Below are positions 1-7,422 of a stretch of DNA of 64,000 nucleotides, one piece after another (position 1 is the first letter of the stretch; the number at the start of each line of letters is the position of its first letter). The notes under the pieces were generated by a model that saw only the letters and a program-made list of their open reading frames with translations, had not been told where the DNA came from and searched no databases. Source of the DNA: Limiplasma sp036645955 (GTDB taxonomy: Bacteria > Bacillota > Clostridia > Christensenellales > Aristaeellaceae); assembly GCA_036645955.1 (NCBI GenBank), contig JAVXND010000004.1, positions 1-64,000 of the forward strand, written 5' to 3'. The position numbers and the translations under genes are program-made.

Positions 1-168
1 TATCGCCGCCCTTGGGTGCATGGCTCTGCCGCAATTGCCTAACTCTGCATTCACATGTTTTATAACCAGCATTTTGCATTTGTAATGTGGATTGACTGTG
101 ATCAGCAACAGTCATTCAGACCTGGTTTATGATATGTCAATACACCATAGCCTAAAAAACCGTACAGG
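1..168. other. Intergenic stretch, no gene seen
   Basis: No open frame with a ribosome site and no recognisable RNA gene was seen in these bases at the left edge. They may belong to the 3' flank of a gene outside the window. Confidence 0.4.
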
Positions 169-217
169 AAAAAACGCAAGCTAGGCGATCACCCTATATG
201 GTGTCCACCCAGCTTGT
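169..217 (-). terminator. Probable terminator of the SH3/peptidoglycan-binding gene
   Basis: An imperfect inverted repeat (CAAGCT... to ...AGCTTG, 13 of 17 positions paired around a CTATAT centre) is followed on the minus strand by GCG and six T at 174-169. It sits about 80 bases after the stop codon of the minus-strand gene ending at 299. Its core (CACCCTATATGGTGTCC) differs by one base from the palindrome repeated near 43.8 and 44.0 kb, so it may be a decayed copy of that repeat reused as a terminator. Confidence 0.5.
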
Positions 218-298
218 GTTAGCTTCCTTATTTATCCATTTCAAGAAGCACTGCCATACCGCTCTTGAAATCATACAATGCTGCTATCTTCGTGCCTA

Positions 299-2887
299 TT
301 ATTGCCCTGCCCGCTTGAGCGTAGCCGCCCAGCCCAAATCAATCGCCTTTTGATGGGAGGTTGCATAGGGGCCAATGGACTCTACCTGAGATTGCGTGCG
401 CGGGAAGTGAATGCACAAATGGCCGTCAAAATTGTTGTTGCGGATATGTGACACTTCATGCGGCATATCATGCGTTGAAGCCATGTAAATGCGTCCATCG
501 CTGAAAATCACCCATACAGCTTTTGGTGTCCATGTGTTTTTACCGCCAAAGGCACGAATCATGTTCGCGGTATCCGTAGCGGTAATCGGCTCAGAATCCG
601 CATGTGCGCCAAGGCTAAACATGTTCACCTGCCAGCTGATGCCGCTGGTAAAGTCATATACTGTGGCATTGGGATACATGCGGCAGCGTGACTTGATCTC
701 CGTATACCAGTTGGCATAGCGCACATTGCTCGGGCTTAAATTCACGTTGGACAGGTCAGGTGCGCCCGTGTTGTTGGTGTTTGTACTGGAACCGTTTGCG
801 CCAATCACCCCTGGGCCATTGAGCTTGTTAATGGTTTTTGAGCCAGCCATGCCATCTGCGGTAAGGCCGTTTGCCTTCTGAAAGGCAATCAGCGCCAAGC
901 TGGTTTGTACCCCAAACTTGCCATCTGCCTTGGTTGATAAATACCCAAGCGCAATCAAACGATCTTGCAGTTCTTTGACTGCGGCACTTACACTGCCAAC
1001 CTTTAACGTACCATCGTTGGTGACTTTGTTGCTTGTTGCATTATTCGCATTCAGCGCAGTCAAGGTTTTAGCGCCTGCTATGCCATCGGCTGATAAATTG
1101 CTTGCCTTTTGGAAGGACATCAGCGCTGTTTTGGTGGATATACCAAAGTTGCCATCCGCCTGACCTGCCAAATAGCCAAGCTCAATCAATCTGTTTTGGA
1201 GCGTGGTTACCTCTACGCCCTTGCTTCCATAGCGCAGTACCGCCCCTACAGTACCCACCCCTATGGCAGAGCCGCGAATGGCCGTATCGCTGTAGAGCAT
1301 GCTTTGTGTTTGGAAGCCCGCCTTGCCGTCCACCTTGAGCCCGCTGGCACTTTGGAAGGCACGCACTGCGGCAATGTCCTCGGTAAGGTACACGCCATCC
1401 ATACGGGAAACATAGTAGCCCAATTCCTGCAAGCGCTTCTGTAAGCGGAGCACCGCTTCCCCTCGGCTGCCCGACAGGATAATGATGACATTGTCCTCTG
1501 TGATGGGCGGAATGGATGCCTGCGGTGTGTTCAAAGGCATTGCGGTAGGCACTGCGTAAATTGCGTTCACCCCAAAGAGTACCGTTCGCGTCTGCGGTCC
1601 GCATACGCCATCCGCTTTGAGCTTGCTCTTGGTTTGAAATGCTTTGATTGCCTTTTCGGTATCCTCGTTAAAGGTGCCTGTGATTCTGCCTTTGTAATAC
1701 CCCATGTCAAACAATCTTTGCTGAATCGTTTTGACACCTTCGCCTTTATCTCCACGGCGCAGGGTTTCAGTGGGCGGTGCCAATGTGGGCGTAGGCGCGG
1801 GGGTAACCACCGTATTCACACTCATGGCGGTTGCGCCAAAAAGCACCGCTTGGTCAGCCGCATTGGCTTCGCCGTTTATCTCTAAACCATGCTTGGCTTC
1901 AAAGGCTTTAAGCGCGGCAACGGTTTCCTTATCACAGGTTCCCGTTACATCGCCTATGTAATAGCCAAGCTCCTTAAGCCTGCCTTGCATTCTCTCCACC
2001 GCCGCGCCAACGGAGCCGCTGCGGATGGTTGCCCCCGCTACAGGTGCAACTGTTTTGAGTATTTTTCGGTAGCCCTGCGGATTTTTGGGCTTGCCCTCAT
2101 ACAGTAAAAATTGCAAGGCTTGATCCGCAATGCCCGTCTGCTTTAAGCCATTGCGTTTTTGCATGGCCTTGAGCGCGGCTTCGGTTTGCGTGCCAAGCTT
2201 GCCGTCTGGCTTGTCTTTTAAATAGCCCAGCTCAATCAGCGCCTGCTGTAAAGCAATGACTTCATTTCCTGCGCTTCCCTTTTTGAGCTCTGTATATTTT
2301 TGCGCATCTGGGTTTGGGGTAGCGGTTGCTTTGGGCGCGGGGGTAGCAATGTCCGCTAAAACCACATAGCTAGCCAGCACGTAGCCCGTGGTGCCCCCGC
2401 ACTTTACTTTGGCAAAACCGTTATCCGTCAAGCTATAGACCGTTACAATTTCATCAGGCGATAATGTTTTATACACCTCGCCTGTTTCTTTTGCTGTTTT
2501 GCGTAGCTTTACAAAGCCTTTGAGGGTGGTATCGTAAGGATATTCCATCACCGCAGGCGGGGCTTGCATGGTAAGCGACGGATCGGGGCTTGGATCTGGC
2601 GACGGATCGGTGCCATCTATGTACTTTTTCAGAGCATAGCCCGTTTTGCCGTCAAATTGGATGCTGTAAAAGTTGCCGCTGACGCTAAGCACCTTGATCC
2701 GATCCCCCGCTTTGATGCGTTTGAGAATCGTTGAGGTTGTGTTTGCACGGCTGCGCATGTTTACGCTATCCATGCTGATGGTCTCATAGGGAAAGGTGCC
2801 CGCCAGCGCCGAACCAATGGCCGATACAAATAGTGCGGTAACAAGCACAATTGCCAACAGGCGTGATCCTCTTTTTTGATGCGTCAT
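299..2887 (-). CDS. Secreted SH3 / multi-peptidoglycan-binding-domain protein
   Basis: Predicted exported cell-wall protein of 862 residues. The chosen ATG at 2887 lies 8 bases after GGAGG; a GTG at 2902 and an ATG at 2893 are too close to that site. A signal peptide (KRGSRLLAIVLVTALF, then ALA cleavage) is followed by two SH3-like domains (about 35-95 and 120-175). Six PG_binding_1-type repeats follow (about 200-690), each with the pattern G-x-V-x-x-L-Q-x-x-L-x-x-L-G-Y ... DG-x-x-G-x-x-T. A Thr/Asn/Gly linker leads to a C-terminal domain of about 140 residues with conserved-looking His and Cys (HDMPHEVSHI, GHLCIHF). That domain is reminiscent of peptidoglycan-active domains but I cannot assign it. 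The gene has its own promoter and a structured leader. Probable role: wall binding with an attached enzymatic or structural domain. Confidence 0.85.
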   Translation of the reverse strand: MTHQKRGSRLLAIVLVTALFVSAIGSALAGTFPYETISMDSVNMRSRANTTSTILKRIKAGDRIKVLSVSGNFYSIQFDGKTGYALKKYIDGTDPSPDPSPDPSLTMQAPPAVMEYPYDTTLKGFVKLRKTAKETGEVYKTLSPDEIVTVYSLTDNGFAKVKCGGTTGYVLASYVVLADIATPAPKATATPNPDAQKYTELKKGSAGNEVIALQQALIELGYLKDKPDGKLGTQTEAALKAMQKRNGLKQTGIADQALQFLLYEGKPKNPQGYRKILKTVAPVAGATIRSGSVGAAVERMQGRLKELGYYIGDVTGTCDKETVAALKAFEAKHGLEINGEANAADQAVLFGATAMSVNTVVTPAPTPTLAPPTETLRRGDKGEGVKTIQQRLFDMGYYKGRITGTFNEDTEKAIKAFQTKSKLKADGVCGPQTRTVLFGVNAIYAVPTAMPLNTPQASIPPITEDNVIIILSGSRGEAVLRLQKRLQELGYYVSRMDGVYLTEDIAAVRAFQSASGLKVDGKAGFQTQSMLYSDTAIRGSAIGVGTVGAVLRYGSKGVEVTTLQNRLIELGYLAGQADGNFGISTKTALMSFQKASNLSADGIAGAKTLTALNANNATSNKVTNDGTLKVGSVSAAVKELQDRLIALGYLSTKADGKFGVQTSLALIAFQKANGLTADGMAGSKTINKLNGPGVIGANGSSTNTNNTGAPDLSNVNLSPSNVRYANWYTEIKSRCRMYPNATVYDFTSGISWQVNMFSLGAHADSEPITATDTANMIRAFGGKNTWTPKAVWVIFSDGRIYMASTHDMPHEVSHIRNNNFDGHLCIHFPRTQSQVESIGPYATSHQKAIDLGWAATLKRAGQ

Positions 2888-2929
2888 CTGCATAGCCTCC
2901 ACAGGTGTTTTATGGTTGATTTTATGACC

Positions 2930-3013
2930 AGGATGACAAAAGCAAATTTCTACCTTGTTGTGTACCGCCTAGGGTGCTGGGTACTCCCAAAATGAGCCTT
3001 TGGCATCCGTATC
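2930..3013 (-). ncRNA. Conserved structured leader, copy B (candidate cis-regulatory RNA)
   Basis: The 5' leader of the SH3/PG-binding gene begins about 14 bases after the predicted transcription start. It starts GATACGGATGCCAAA and ends GCTTTTGTCATCCT. The two ends pair (AAAGGC...CATTTT with AAATTTGCTTTT), and a GTACC...GGTAC hairpin (2984-2962) lies between them, followed by ACAACAAGG. The same end sequences with a longer central hairpin recur at 33370-33485. Conserved ends around a variable-length hairpin are what a riboswitch-like element would show, but a repeated DNA element is also possible. I could not match it to a riboswitch class I know. Confidence 0.5.
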
Positions 3014-3033
3014 TATGATTGGTTTCACTGGTT

Positions 3034-3062
3034 ATTGTATGGTAAATTATTAAGCATGTCAA
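3034..3062 (-). promoter_or_regulatory. Sigma-A promoter of the SH3/PG-binding gene
   Basis: On the minus strand TTGACA (3062-3057) is followed after exactly 17 bases by TACAAT (3039-3034). Transcription should start near 3027, giving a leader of about 140 nt before the ATG at 2887. Confidence 0.8.
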
Positions 3063-3089
3063 GCTTTTTCTTCATATTAATGTAACATG

Positions 3090-3797
3090 TTAGGCCTTTG
3101 CCTTGGTTTGTATTGGTTGTACCTTCACTTTTGGATTGCGTTTCAGCTTGTTTCGCACAAAGGCTTCCGCCCCTTCAAGCTCTGCCATAGGACAGCAAAC
3201 CGCAAGCACCTGCCATAAGCTTGGGCGAAAGAAAAGCAATGTGAAGCCTTCGCGCCATACGCGCACCCGCCGAACCTCTGCCCAAGGCAGTGAAATACGC
3301 CTGATAAGCGTCAACCCTTCCAATGGCTGATGAATTTCCTCATTCAGCTTTTGGACGCTGTTCAGGGTTAAAAACCTTGCAAATAATGCCATGTCCGTTG
3401 CGCTTCTTACATAAGTGCAAGCGTGAACGCCCTGCTTATCAAGCACATAGTGCACGCGCTCCGTACCCTGCAAGCATAGAAGCAGCAAGCAAAGCAACAG
3501 CACCGCGCCAAAAATGCCAAGCAAAGTCCAAAAAAAGCCCTGTGAAAACAGCCTCACAACCCCAGCCGTGCCGCCTGCCACAGCCTCCGCAGTCACCACA
3601 ATCACAAGCACCAATAGCAGTACAGGAATCACCACACGCAAAATTTGATTCCACGCAAACCAGTTTTGAACGGGCTTTCGCACAATGCCAAATGAAATTT
3701 GTTCACCCGTTTTGGGCAGCTTTCCGCCGCAATAGGGGCAGCTTTCCCCCAATGGCGTTTCCGTTTTGCATTTGCGGCAATAATTAACGAATGGCAC
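3090..3797 (-). CDS. Zinc-ribbon membrane protein, unknown function
   Basis: A 235-residue protein starting at GTG (3797) six bases after AGGAG. Residues 7-23 form a zinc ribbon (C-x2-C ... CPYC). Two hydrophobic segments follow (about 53-72 and 88-110, the second Leu-rich: LLCLLLLCL). A soluble C-terminal part ends in a Lys-rich tail. It is probably membrane-anchored with cytoplasmic ends. It stands alone between the SH3/PG-binding gene and a divergent plus-strand pair. I recognise no named family, and the zinc ribbon alone does not set a function. Confidence 0.75.
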   Translation of the reverse strand: MPFVNYCRKCKTETPLGESCPYCGGKLPKTGEQISFGIVRKPVQNWFAWNQILRVVIPVLLLVLVIVVTAEAVAGGTAGVVRLFSQGFFWTLLGIFGAVLLLCLLLLCLQGTERVHYVLDKQGVHACTYVRSATDMALFARFLTLNSVQKLNEEIHQPLEGLTLIRRISLPWAEVRRVRVWREGFTLLFFRPSLWQVLAVCCPMAELEGAEAFVRNKLKRNPKVKVQPIQTKAKA

Positions 3798-3943
3798 TTT
3801 TTTCTCCTTTTGCTTTCACAGCCGTTGTTGGTTCACTGCATTTGACACATATTTCAGCTTTTCTTCGGGGATGCTAGCCCTGCGTCAAGCAAGCCTGCAA
3901 ACCTTGATCCTTCGTTTGAGATTTTGAAAGGATGGTGATCTCA

Positions 3944-4123
3944 ATGGAATACTACCCCACCCTTCGGGAATTGCTCAAGCACAGCCCCCAAAGCAAACGG
4001 TTATTTGACCATTTCACACCCGACGCACAGGTTGCGCTTCAAGAACAGAGGCAAAACATCCACACCTACGGTGATCTGCAAAAAATCGCCGCAAGTTTTG
4101 ACGAGCGTAACGAGCTTTGGTAG
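3944..4123 (+). CDS. Small hypothetical protein
   Basis: A 59-residue protein. The ATG at 3944 is preferred over the one at 3932 because GGTGATC, which matches the 3' end of 16S rRNA, lies just before it, while the upstream ATG abuts AAAGG with no spacing. The product (MEYYPTLRELLKHSP...) is hydrophilic with helical, amphipathic character and has no signal peptide. It lies 60 bases before the LysM gene in the same direction, so the two are probably co-transcribed. Function unknown. Confidence 0.6.
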   Translation: MEYYPTLRELLKHSPQSKRLFDHFTPDAQVALQEQRQNIHTYGDLQKIAASFDERNELW

Positions 4124-4183
4124 GCAAATTAGGCACATGAACATCATAGTGTGTAGGGAGATCATCTCGAAAGGAGAACCCCT

Positions 4184-4972
4184 ATGACACAAGGACCCAC
4201 TGTAGGCAAATGTGCGGAGGAATATGTCGTAAAGCGCGGCGATAGCTTCTACCTCATTTCGCACAAGCTTGGTGTACCGCTAAGGGATTTACTCGCCGCA
4301 AATCGGGATATTCATCCCGCAAGGCTCATGGTAGGCGATGTGCTCTGCGTACCGCGCGAGGAGGATCACACCATGATCGGCGGTGCCGCTGGCAGTACCG
4401 CGGGCAACACAGGCGGAAATACAGCCAACAACACCGCAAACACGGGCGGGGTAGATTGCCCCCCAATTCCGCCCACGCCTGTACCGCCCATCCCAGTTCC
4501 GCCTACCCCAGTTCCGCCTACCCCAGTTCCACCCACGCCAGTACCACCCACACCCGTACCGCCTACCCCCGTTCCACCTACGCCTGTGCCGCCCACGCCT
4601 GTGCCGCCTACCCCCGTTCCGCCCACGCCGCCACCCGAGCCTGCACCTAACTGCCCCATAGATCAGCAATGGATTATTCAGAAGGGACAAACCGCCGCAG
4701 ACATACAATTGCGCAACCTTGTGAGCTACCGCACACTTTCGGTGGCCAACCCTGATGTAAACCTAGACACATTGCGCGTGGGCCAAACCATCTGTGTGCC
4801 TACCGAAAACATCGGCTGTGATGTTCCAAATGCCTACACCCTCGGCGGCGGCGAAACATTGGAATCGGTTGCGGTGCGCTTCAACCGCCCTGTGGCAAGC
4901 CTTCTGCGCGCCAACCCATGCCTTGCTCCGCAAGATTTTGAAAGCGGCGCAACCATTGTCATTCCCATCTAG
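4184..4972 (+). CDS. Triple LysM protein with Pro-rich VPPTP linker
   Basis: A 262-residue protein with a good ribosome site (AGGAG, 7 bases before ATG). LysM 1 covers about residues 13-57 (YVVKRGDSFYLISHKLGV...VGDVLCVP). A Gly/Asn/Thr stretch and a Pro-rich stalk (93-150; one VPPIP and nine VPPTP units) follow. LysM 2 (about 160-212, ending VGQTICVP) and LysM 3 (about 215-262, ending ATIVIPI) complete the protein. LysM domains bind N-acetylglucosamine polymers such as peptidoglycan. There is no signal peptide, which in sporeformers is seen in LysM proteins built into the spore from the mother-cell side; here that is only a suggestion. Confidence 0.85.
   Translation: MTQGPTVGKCAEEYVVKRGDSFYLISHKLGVPLRDLLAANRDIHPARLMVGDVLCVPREEDHTMIGGAAGSTAGNTGGNTANNTANTGGVDCPPIPPTPVPPIPVPPTPVPPTPVPPTPVPPTPVPPTPVPPTPVPPTPVPPTPVPPTPPPEPAPNCPIDQQWIIQKGQTAADIQLRNLVSYRTLSVANPDVNLDTLRVGQTICVPTENIGCDVPNAYTLGGGETLESVAVRFNRPVASLLRANPCLAPQDFESGATIVIPI
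4460..4633 (+). repeat. 15-bp tandem repeat encoding the VPPTP stalk
   Basis: A run of 15-bp units (consensus GTTCCGCCTACCCCA) inside the LysM gene encodes VPPTP. Third positions vary between units, so the protein repeat is kept under selection while the DNA has drifted. Copy number can change by slippage without a frameshift because 15 is a multiple of three. Confidence 0.9.
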
Positions 4973-4974
4973 CC

Positions 4975-6741
4975 TTACCCTGCATGGCTTACAAGGCGAT
5001 TCACCAAGCGTTCTACATACTGGTGCGCCACCTGCATACCCTCCAACGCATCCGCTTGGCTTTGCGGCGTATCCCCCATGAGGCTTACAAATTGGCTCAC
5101 CTTTAAACCAAGCGCATCCTGCATGTCCTGATCGCTCCCGCCTGCTGAAACCAGATAATAGCACAGGATGGAATCCGTTTGTCCCATGCGATGCGCACGA
5201 TCCTCCGCTTGGCTATGAACCGCTGGCGACCAATCCAATTCTCCAAATACCACACAGCTGGCGCGCTGTAAATTCAGTCCAGAAGCTGCGCGAAGCGATA
5301 TGCAGCACAAATTCGTTCGCCCCGCCATGAAGCGCTCCACAGCGCGCTCCTTCATGGCGGGCGTTTCTCGTCCTGTAACAAAGGCGGGTGAAAACGCATG
5401 CAGCTCCCGTTGATAAATGTCCATTACCTCATGATGGTGCGCAAAAAGCAGTACTTTTTCCTCTGCTTCCAGCAACGCACGCACAAATTGCGCTACATAG
5501 GGCGCTTTCGCTATTCCCGTTGCCTGCCGCTCCCCTCGCTCCACTTCCATCTCCCACAACGCACGCTGTGAAGCGGGAGCTTCAGGCTCGCTTTTGAGCA
5601 AATGCAGTTTTTGCGCAATCGGCTGCATCATGCGCCGATAAACCGCATCGTCACTGTCAATGGCCATCACAAGGCGGCGCTTAGGCGGCAGGTCTTTCAA
5701 AACATCCTGCTTTGTGCGCCTGAGCATGATCCCCTCTTGACGCAGGCGTTCACCCAGCAATTCCGGCTTTGCCACAATTTGATTGCCATAGCCATAGCAC
5801 CATTCACGTGTGAAGCTTTCATAATCGCCTAAAAAATGAAAGTCCAAAATGTTGATCACATTCCATATTTCCGCGCCGCGGTTGTAAATGGGGGTACCGC
5901 TCAATCCCACCACCCGCTTTGCACTCTCTGCCAAGAGGCTGGCGGCTGAATATTTTTCCGTACCGCTGTGGCGAAGCTCCTGAATTTCATCAAAAATCAC
6001 AGTGGGCATGGCAAGCGCGGGCAAGGCTTCCTTCCAGCCACGCAATAGCAAATAGTGCATGAGGTAGAGATCTGCCTTGGGCAGCTCGTAGGGTGTCAGC
6101 CCCTTCAGCACATGAACGGTCAGCGGTTCGCCGTCAGGCTTGCGCACAAAGCGGGCGACTTCATTCTCCCAATTGCGCATTAAATGGGAGGGTGCAATCA
6201 CCATGGCAGGGTATTCGCCCGTTTCACAAAGCAAAGCGAGTGCCTGTACTGTTTTGCCAAGACCCATTTCATCCGCCAGCAGGCAACGCTCCGTGCGAAG
6301 CAAAAACCCCAGACCCTCTTCTTGAAAAGTGGTCAGCTTGCCCACAAAAGTGGTTGGGTTTGGCGTAATGTGTTCAGGCAAACGCGAAGCCATTTCACGC
6401 TTGACCACATACTCGCGGGCTTGTGAAAGCGCTTCTTCCCAACGCTCTCTGTCCTGTGCTCGCACAATCAACGGATAGCGAAGCATGAGCCAATTCAGGT
6501 CGCCGATTAAACGGCGATGCGCTGTAAAACGCGCTTCTCCCCGACGTTCCGTGTCCGTACCGGGAAAAAGGCGTTTGCAAAGCTCCGTCATGCCTGGGTC
6601 GCCCTTGATGATCCAGCAATTTCTGCGTTTGTTGTAGCTAAGCGTTCCATAGGTACGTTGGGTTTGCTCGCATGCCTCCTGTGCGCCGCTGGAATCCAGC
6701 AAATAGGGCGGCAGCAATGCGTATTCCGTTTCCTCACTCAT
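4975..6741 (-). CDS. SNF2-family DNA helicase/translocase
   Basis: A 588-residue SNF2-type ATPase. The start at 6741 overlaps the stop of the upstream nuclease-like gene (ATGA), so the two are translationally coupled; a longer frame to 6798 would run back into that gene. Motifs in order: Q-like TTFQEEGLGFL, Walker A DEMGLGKT (about 157-164), motif Ia APSHLMRNW, Walker B DEIQ in place of the usual DEAH, motif III SGTPI, motif V AASGLNLQ, motif VI QAEDRAHRMGQ. The arrangement is like short SMARCAL1/HepA-like translocases that remodel DNA or strip proteins from it. The N-terminal 120 residues are unassigned. The gene is convergent with the LysM gene only 2 bases away, with no visible terminator. 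Confidence 0.9.
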   Translation of the reverse strand: MSEETEYALLPPYLLDSSGAQEACEQTQRTYGTLSYNKRRNCWIIKGDPGMTELCKRLFPGTDTERRGEARFTAHRRLIGDLNWLMLRYPLIVRAQDRERWEEALSQAREYVVKREMASRLPEHITPNPTTFVGKLTTFQEEGLGFLLRTERCLLADEMGLGKTVQALALLCETGEYPAMVIAPSHLMRNWENEVARFVRKPDGEPLTVHVLKGLTPYELPKADLYLMHYLLLRGWKEALPALAMPTVIFDEIQELRHSGTEKYSAASLLAESAKRVVGLSGTPIYNRGAEIWNVINILDFHFLGDYESFTREWCYGYGNQIVAKPELLGERLRQEGIMLRRTKQDVLKDLPPKRRLVMAIDSDDAVYRRMMQPIAQKLHLLKSEPEAPASQRALWEMEVERGERQATGIAKAPYVAQFVRALLEAEEKVLLFAHHHEVMDIYQRELHAFSPAFVTGRETPAMKERAVERFMAGRTNLCCISLRAASGLNLQRASCVVFGELDWSPAVHSQAEDRAHRMGQTDSILCYYLVSAGGSDQDMQDALGLKVSQFVSLMGDTPQSQADALEGMQVAHQYVERLVNRLVSHAG

Positions 6742-7100
6742 CCTAGCGCCACCCCCCATAGCTGATTGAGCGCCACCATGCGCAAAGGCTTTCCGCATAT
6801 GCTCGCGGGTAGCTTGACACTGCTTTGCGCAACCAGTACCAAAGCATTCACACCCTCACAAGCGGCATAGCGCTTCAGTTGTTTGAGCAGTACAGCGGCA
6901 ACAGGCTTGCCCTTCTTGATTTCAATGCCCACGTCCCCCACCAAATAATCAATTCGGCAACCCTCGCCTATGCTCGCTTCATGCTTTGCTTCCAGACCTG
7001 CCGCATTCAAGCAATCCCGTACATAGCAATGCAGGTCGTTTTCATATAACGCAAAGGGAGACCGCAGCTCACACAATGCATCCAACACCGTTTGAAGCAT
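6738..7100 (-). CDS. Small PD-(D/E)XK nuclease-like protein
   Basis: A 120-residue protein; ATG at 7100 is 7 bases after GGGAGG. The stretch C-R-I-D-Y-L-V-x4-G-I-E-I-K-K-G-K fits the D...(E)xK core of the PD-(D/E)XK nuclease fold, preceded by a helical region and a Gly-Glu turn (IGEGCRIDY), as in small restriction-endonuclease-like proteins. It overlaps the SNF2 gene by 4 bases, so the two products probably act together on DNA. The assignment rests on the short motif alone; a non-catalytic homologue is possible. Confidence 0.6.
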   Translation of the reverse strand: MLQTVLDALCELRSPFALYENDLHCYVRDCLNAAGLEAKHEASIGEGCRIDYLVGDVGIEIKKGKPVAAVLLKQLKRYAACEGVNALVLVAQSSVKLPASICGKPLRMVALNQLWGVALG

Positions 7101-7122
7101 GAGACGGCCTCCCTTCCTTGGG

Positions 7123-7413
7123 TTAGTTCAATTCAATCTTGCAGTTATCGCGGCTGCGGCGGTACATCACAAAACGTTTGCCGATGCACTGTACAGGCTC
7201 TGCATGCACACGCTCGCAAAGCTCTTGAAGCGCTTCTTTGGCTGTAAGCTCACAGCCGTTTTGTACCGCGCACTTGATGAGCTCACGTGCCTCAAGCGCA
7301 TCATAGGCTTCCTTGAGTGTGTTATCGCTGATGCCTTCCTTGCCTATGTAGAGGATAACGTCCATGGTGTTTGCCATGCCTCGAAGCATAGCGCGTTGTT
7401 TACTTGTAAGCAT
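7123..7413 (-). CDS. yhbY: YhbY-type CRM-domain RNA-binding protein
   Basis: A 96-residue protein whose whole length is one CRM domain: LTSKQRAMLRGMAN at the start, the GKEGIS loop in place of GxxG, ALEARELIK, and a C-terminal ...G-K-R-F-V-M-Y-R-R-S. YhbY proteins bind pre-50S ribosomal particles. The ribosome site AGGAG lies 6 bases before ATG. It follows obg by 9 bases in the same operon, a common pairing in Gram-positive bacteria. Confidence 0.9.
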   Translation of the reverse strand: MLTSKQRAMLRGMANTMDVILYIGKEGISDNTLKEAYDALEARELIKCAVQNGCELTAKEALQELCERVHAEPVQCIGKRFVMYRRSRDNCKIELN

Positions 7414-7422
7414 TTGTTTCTC

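Noticed and set aside
4366..4659. Minus-strand frame rich in GGTGV repeats
   Set aside because: Shadow of the VPPTP-coding repeat in the LysM gene, which has a ribosome site and known domains.
6739..6798. Longer start of the SNF2 protein at 6798
   Set aside because: It would overlap the upstream nuclease-like gene by 60 bases; the ATGA overlap start at 6741 is the usual coupled arrangement.
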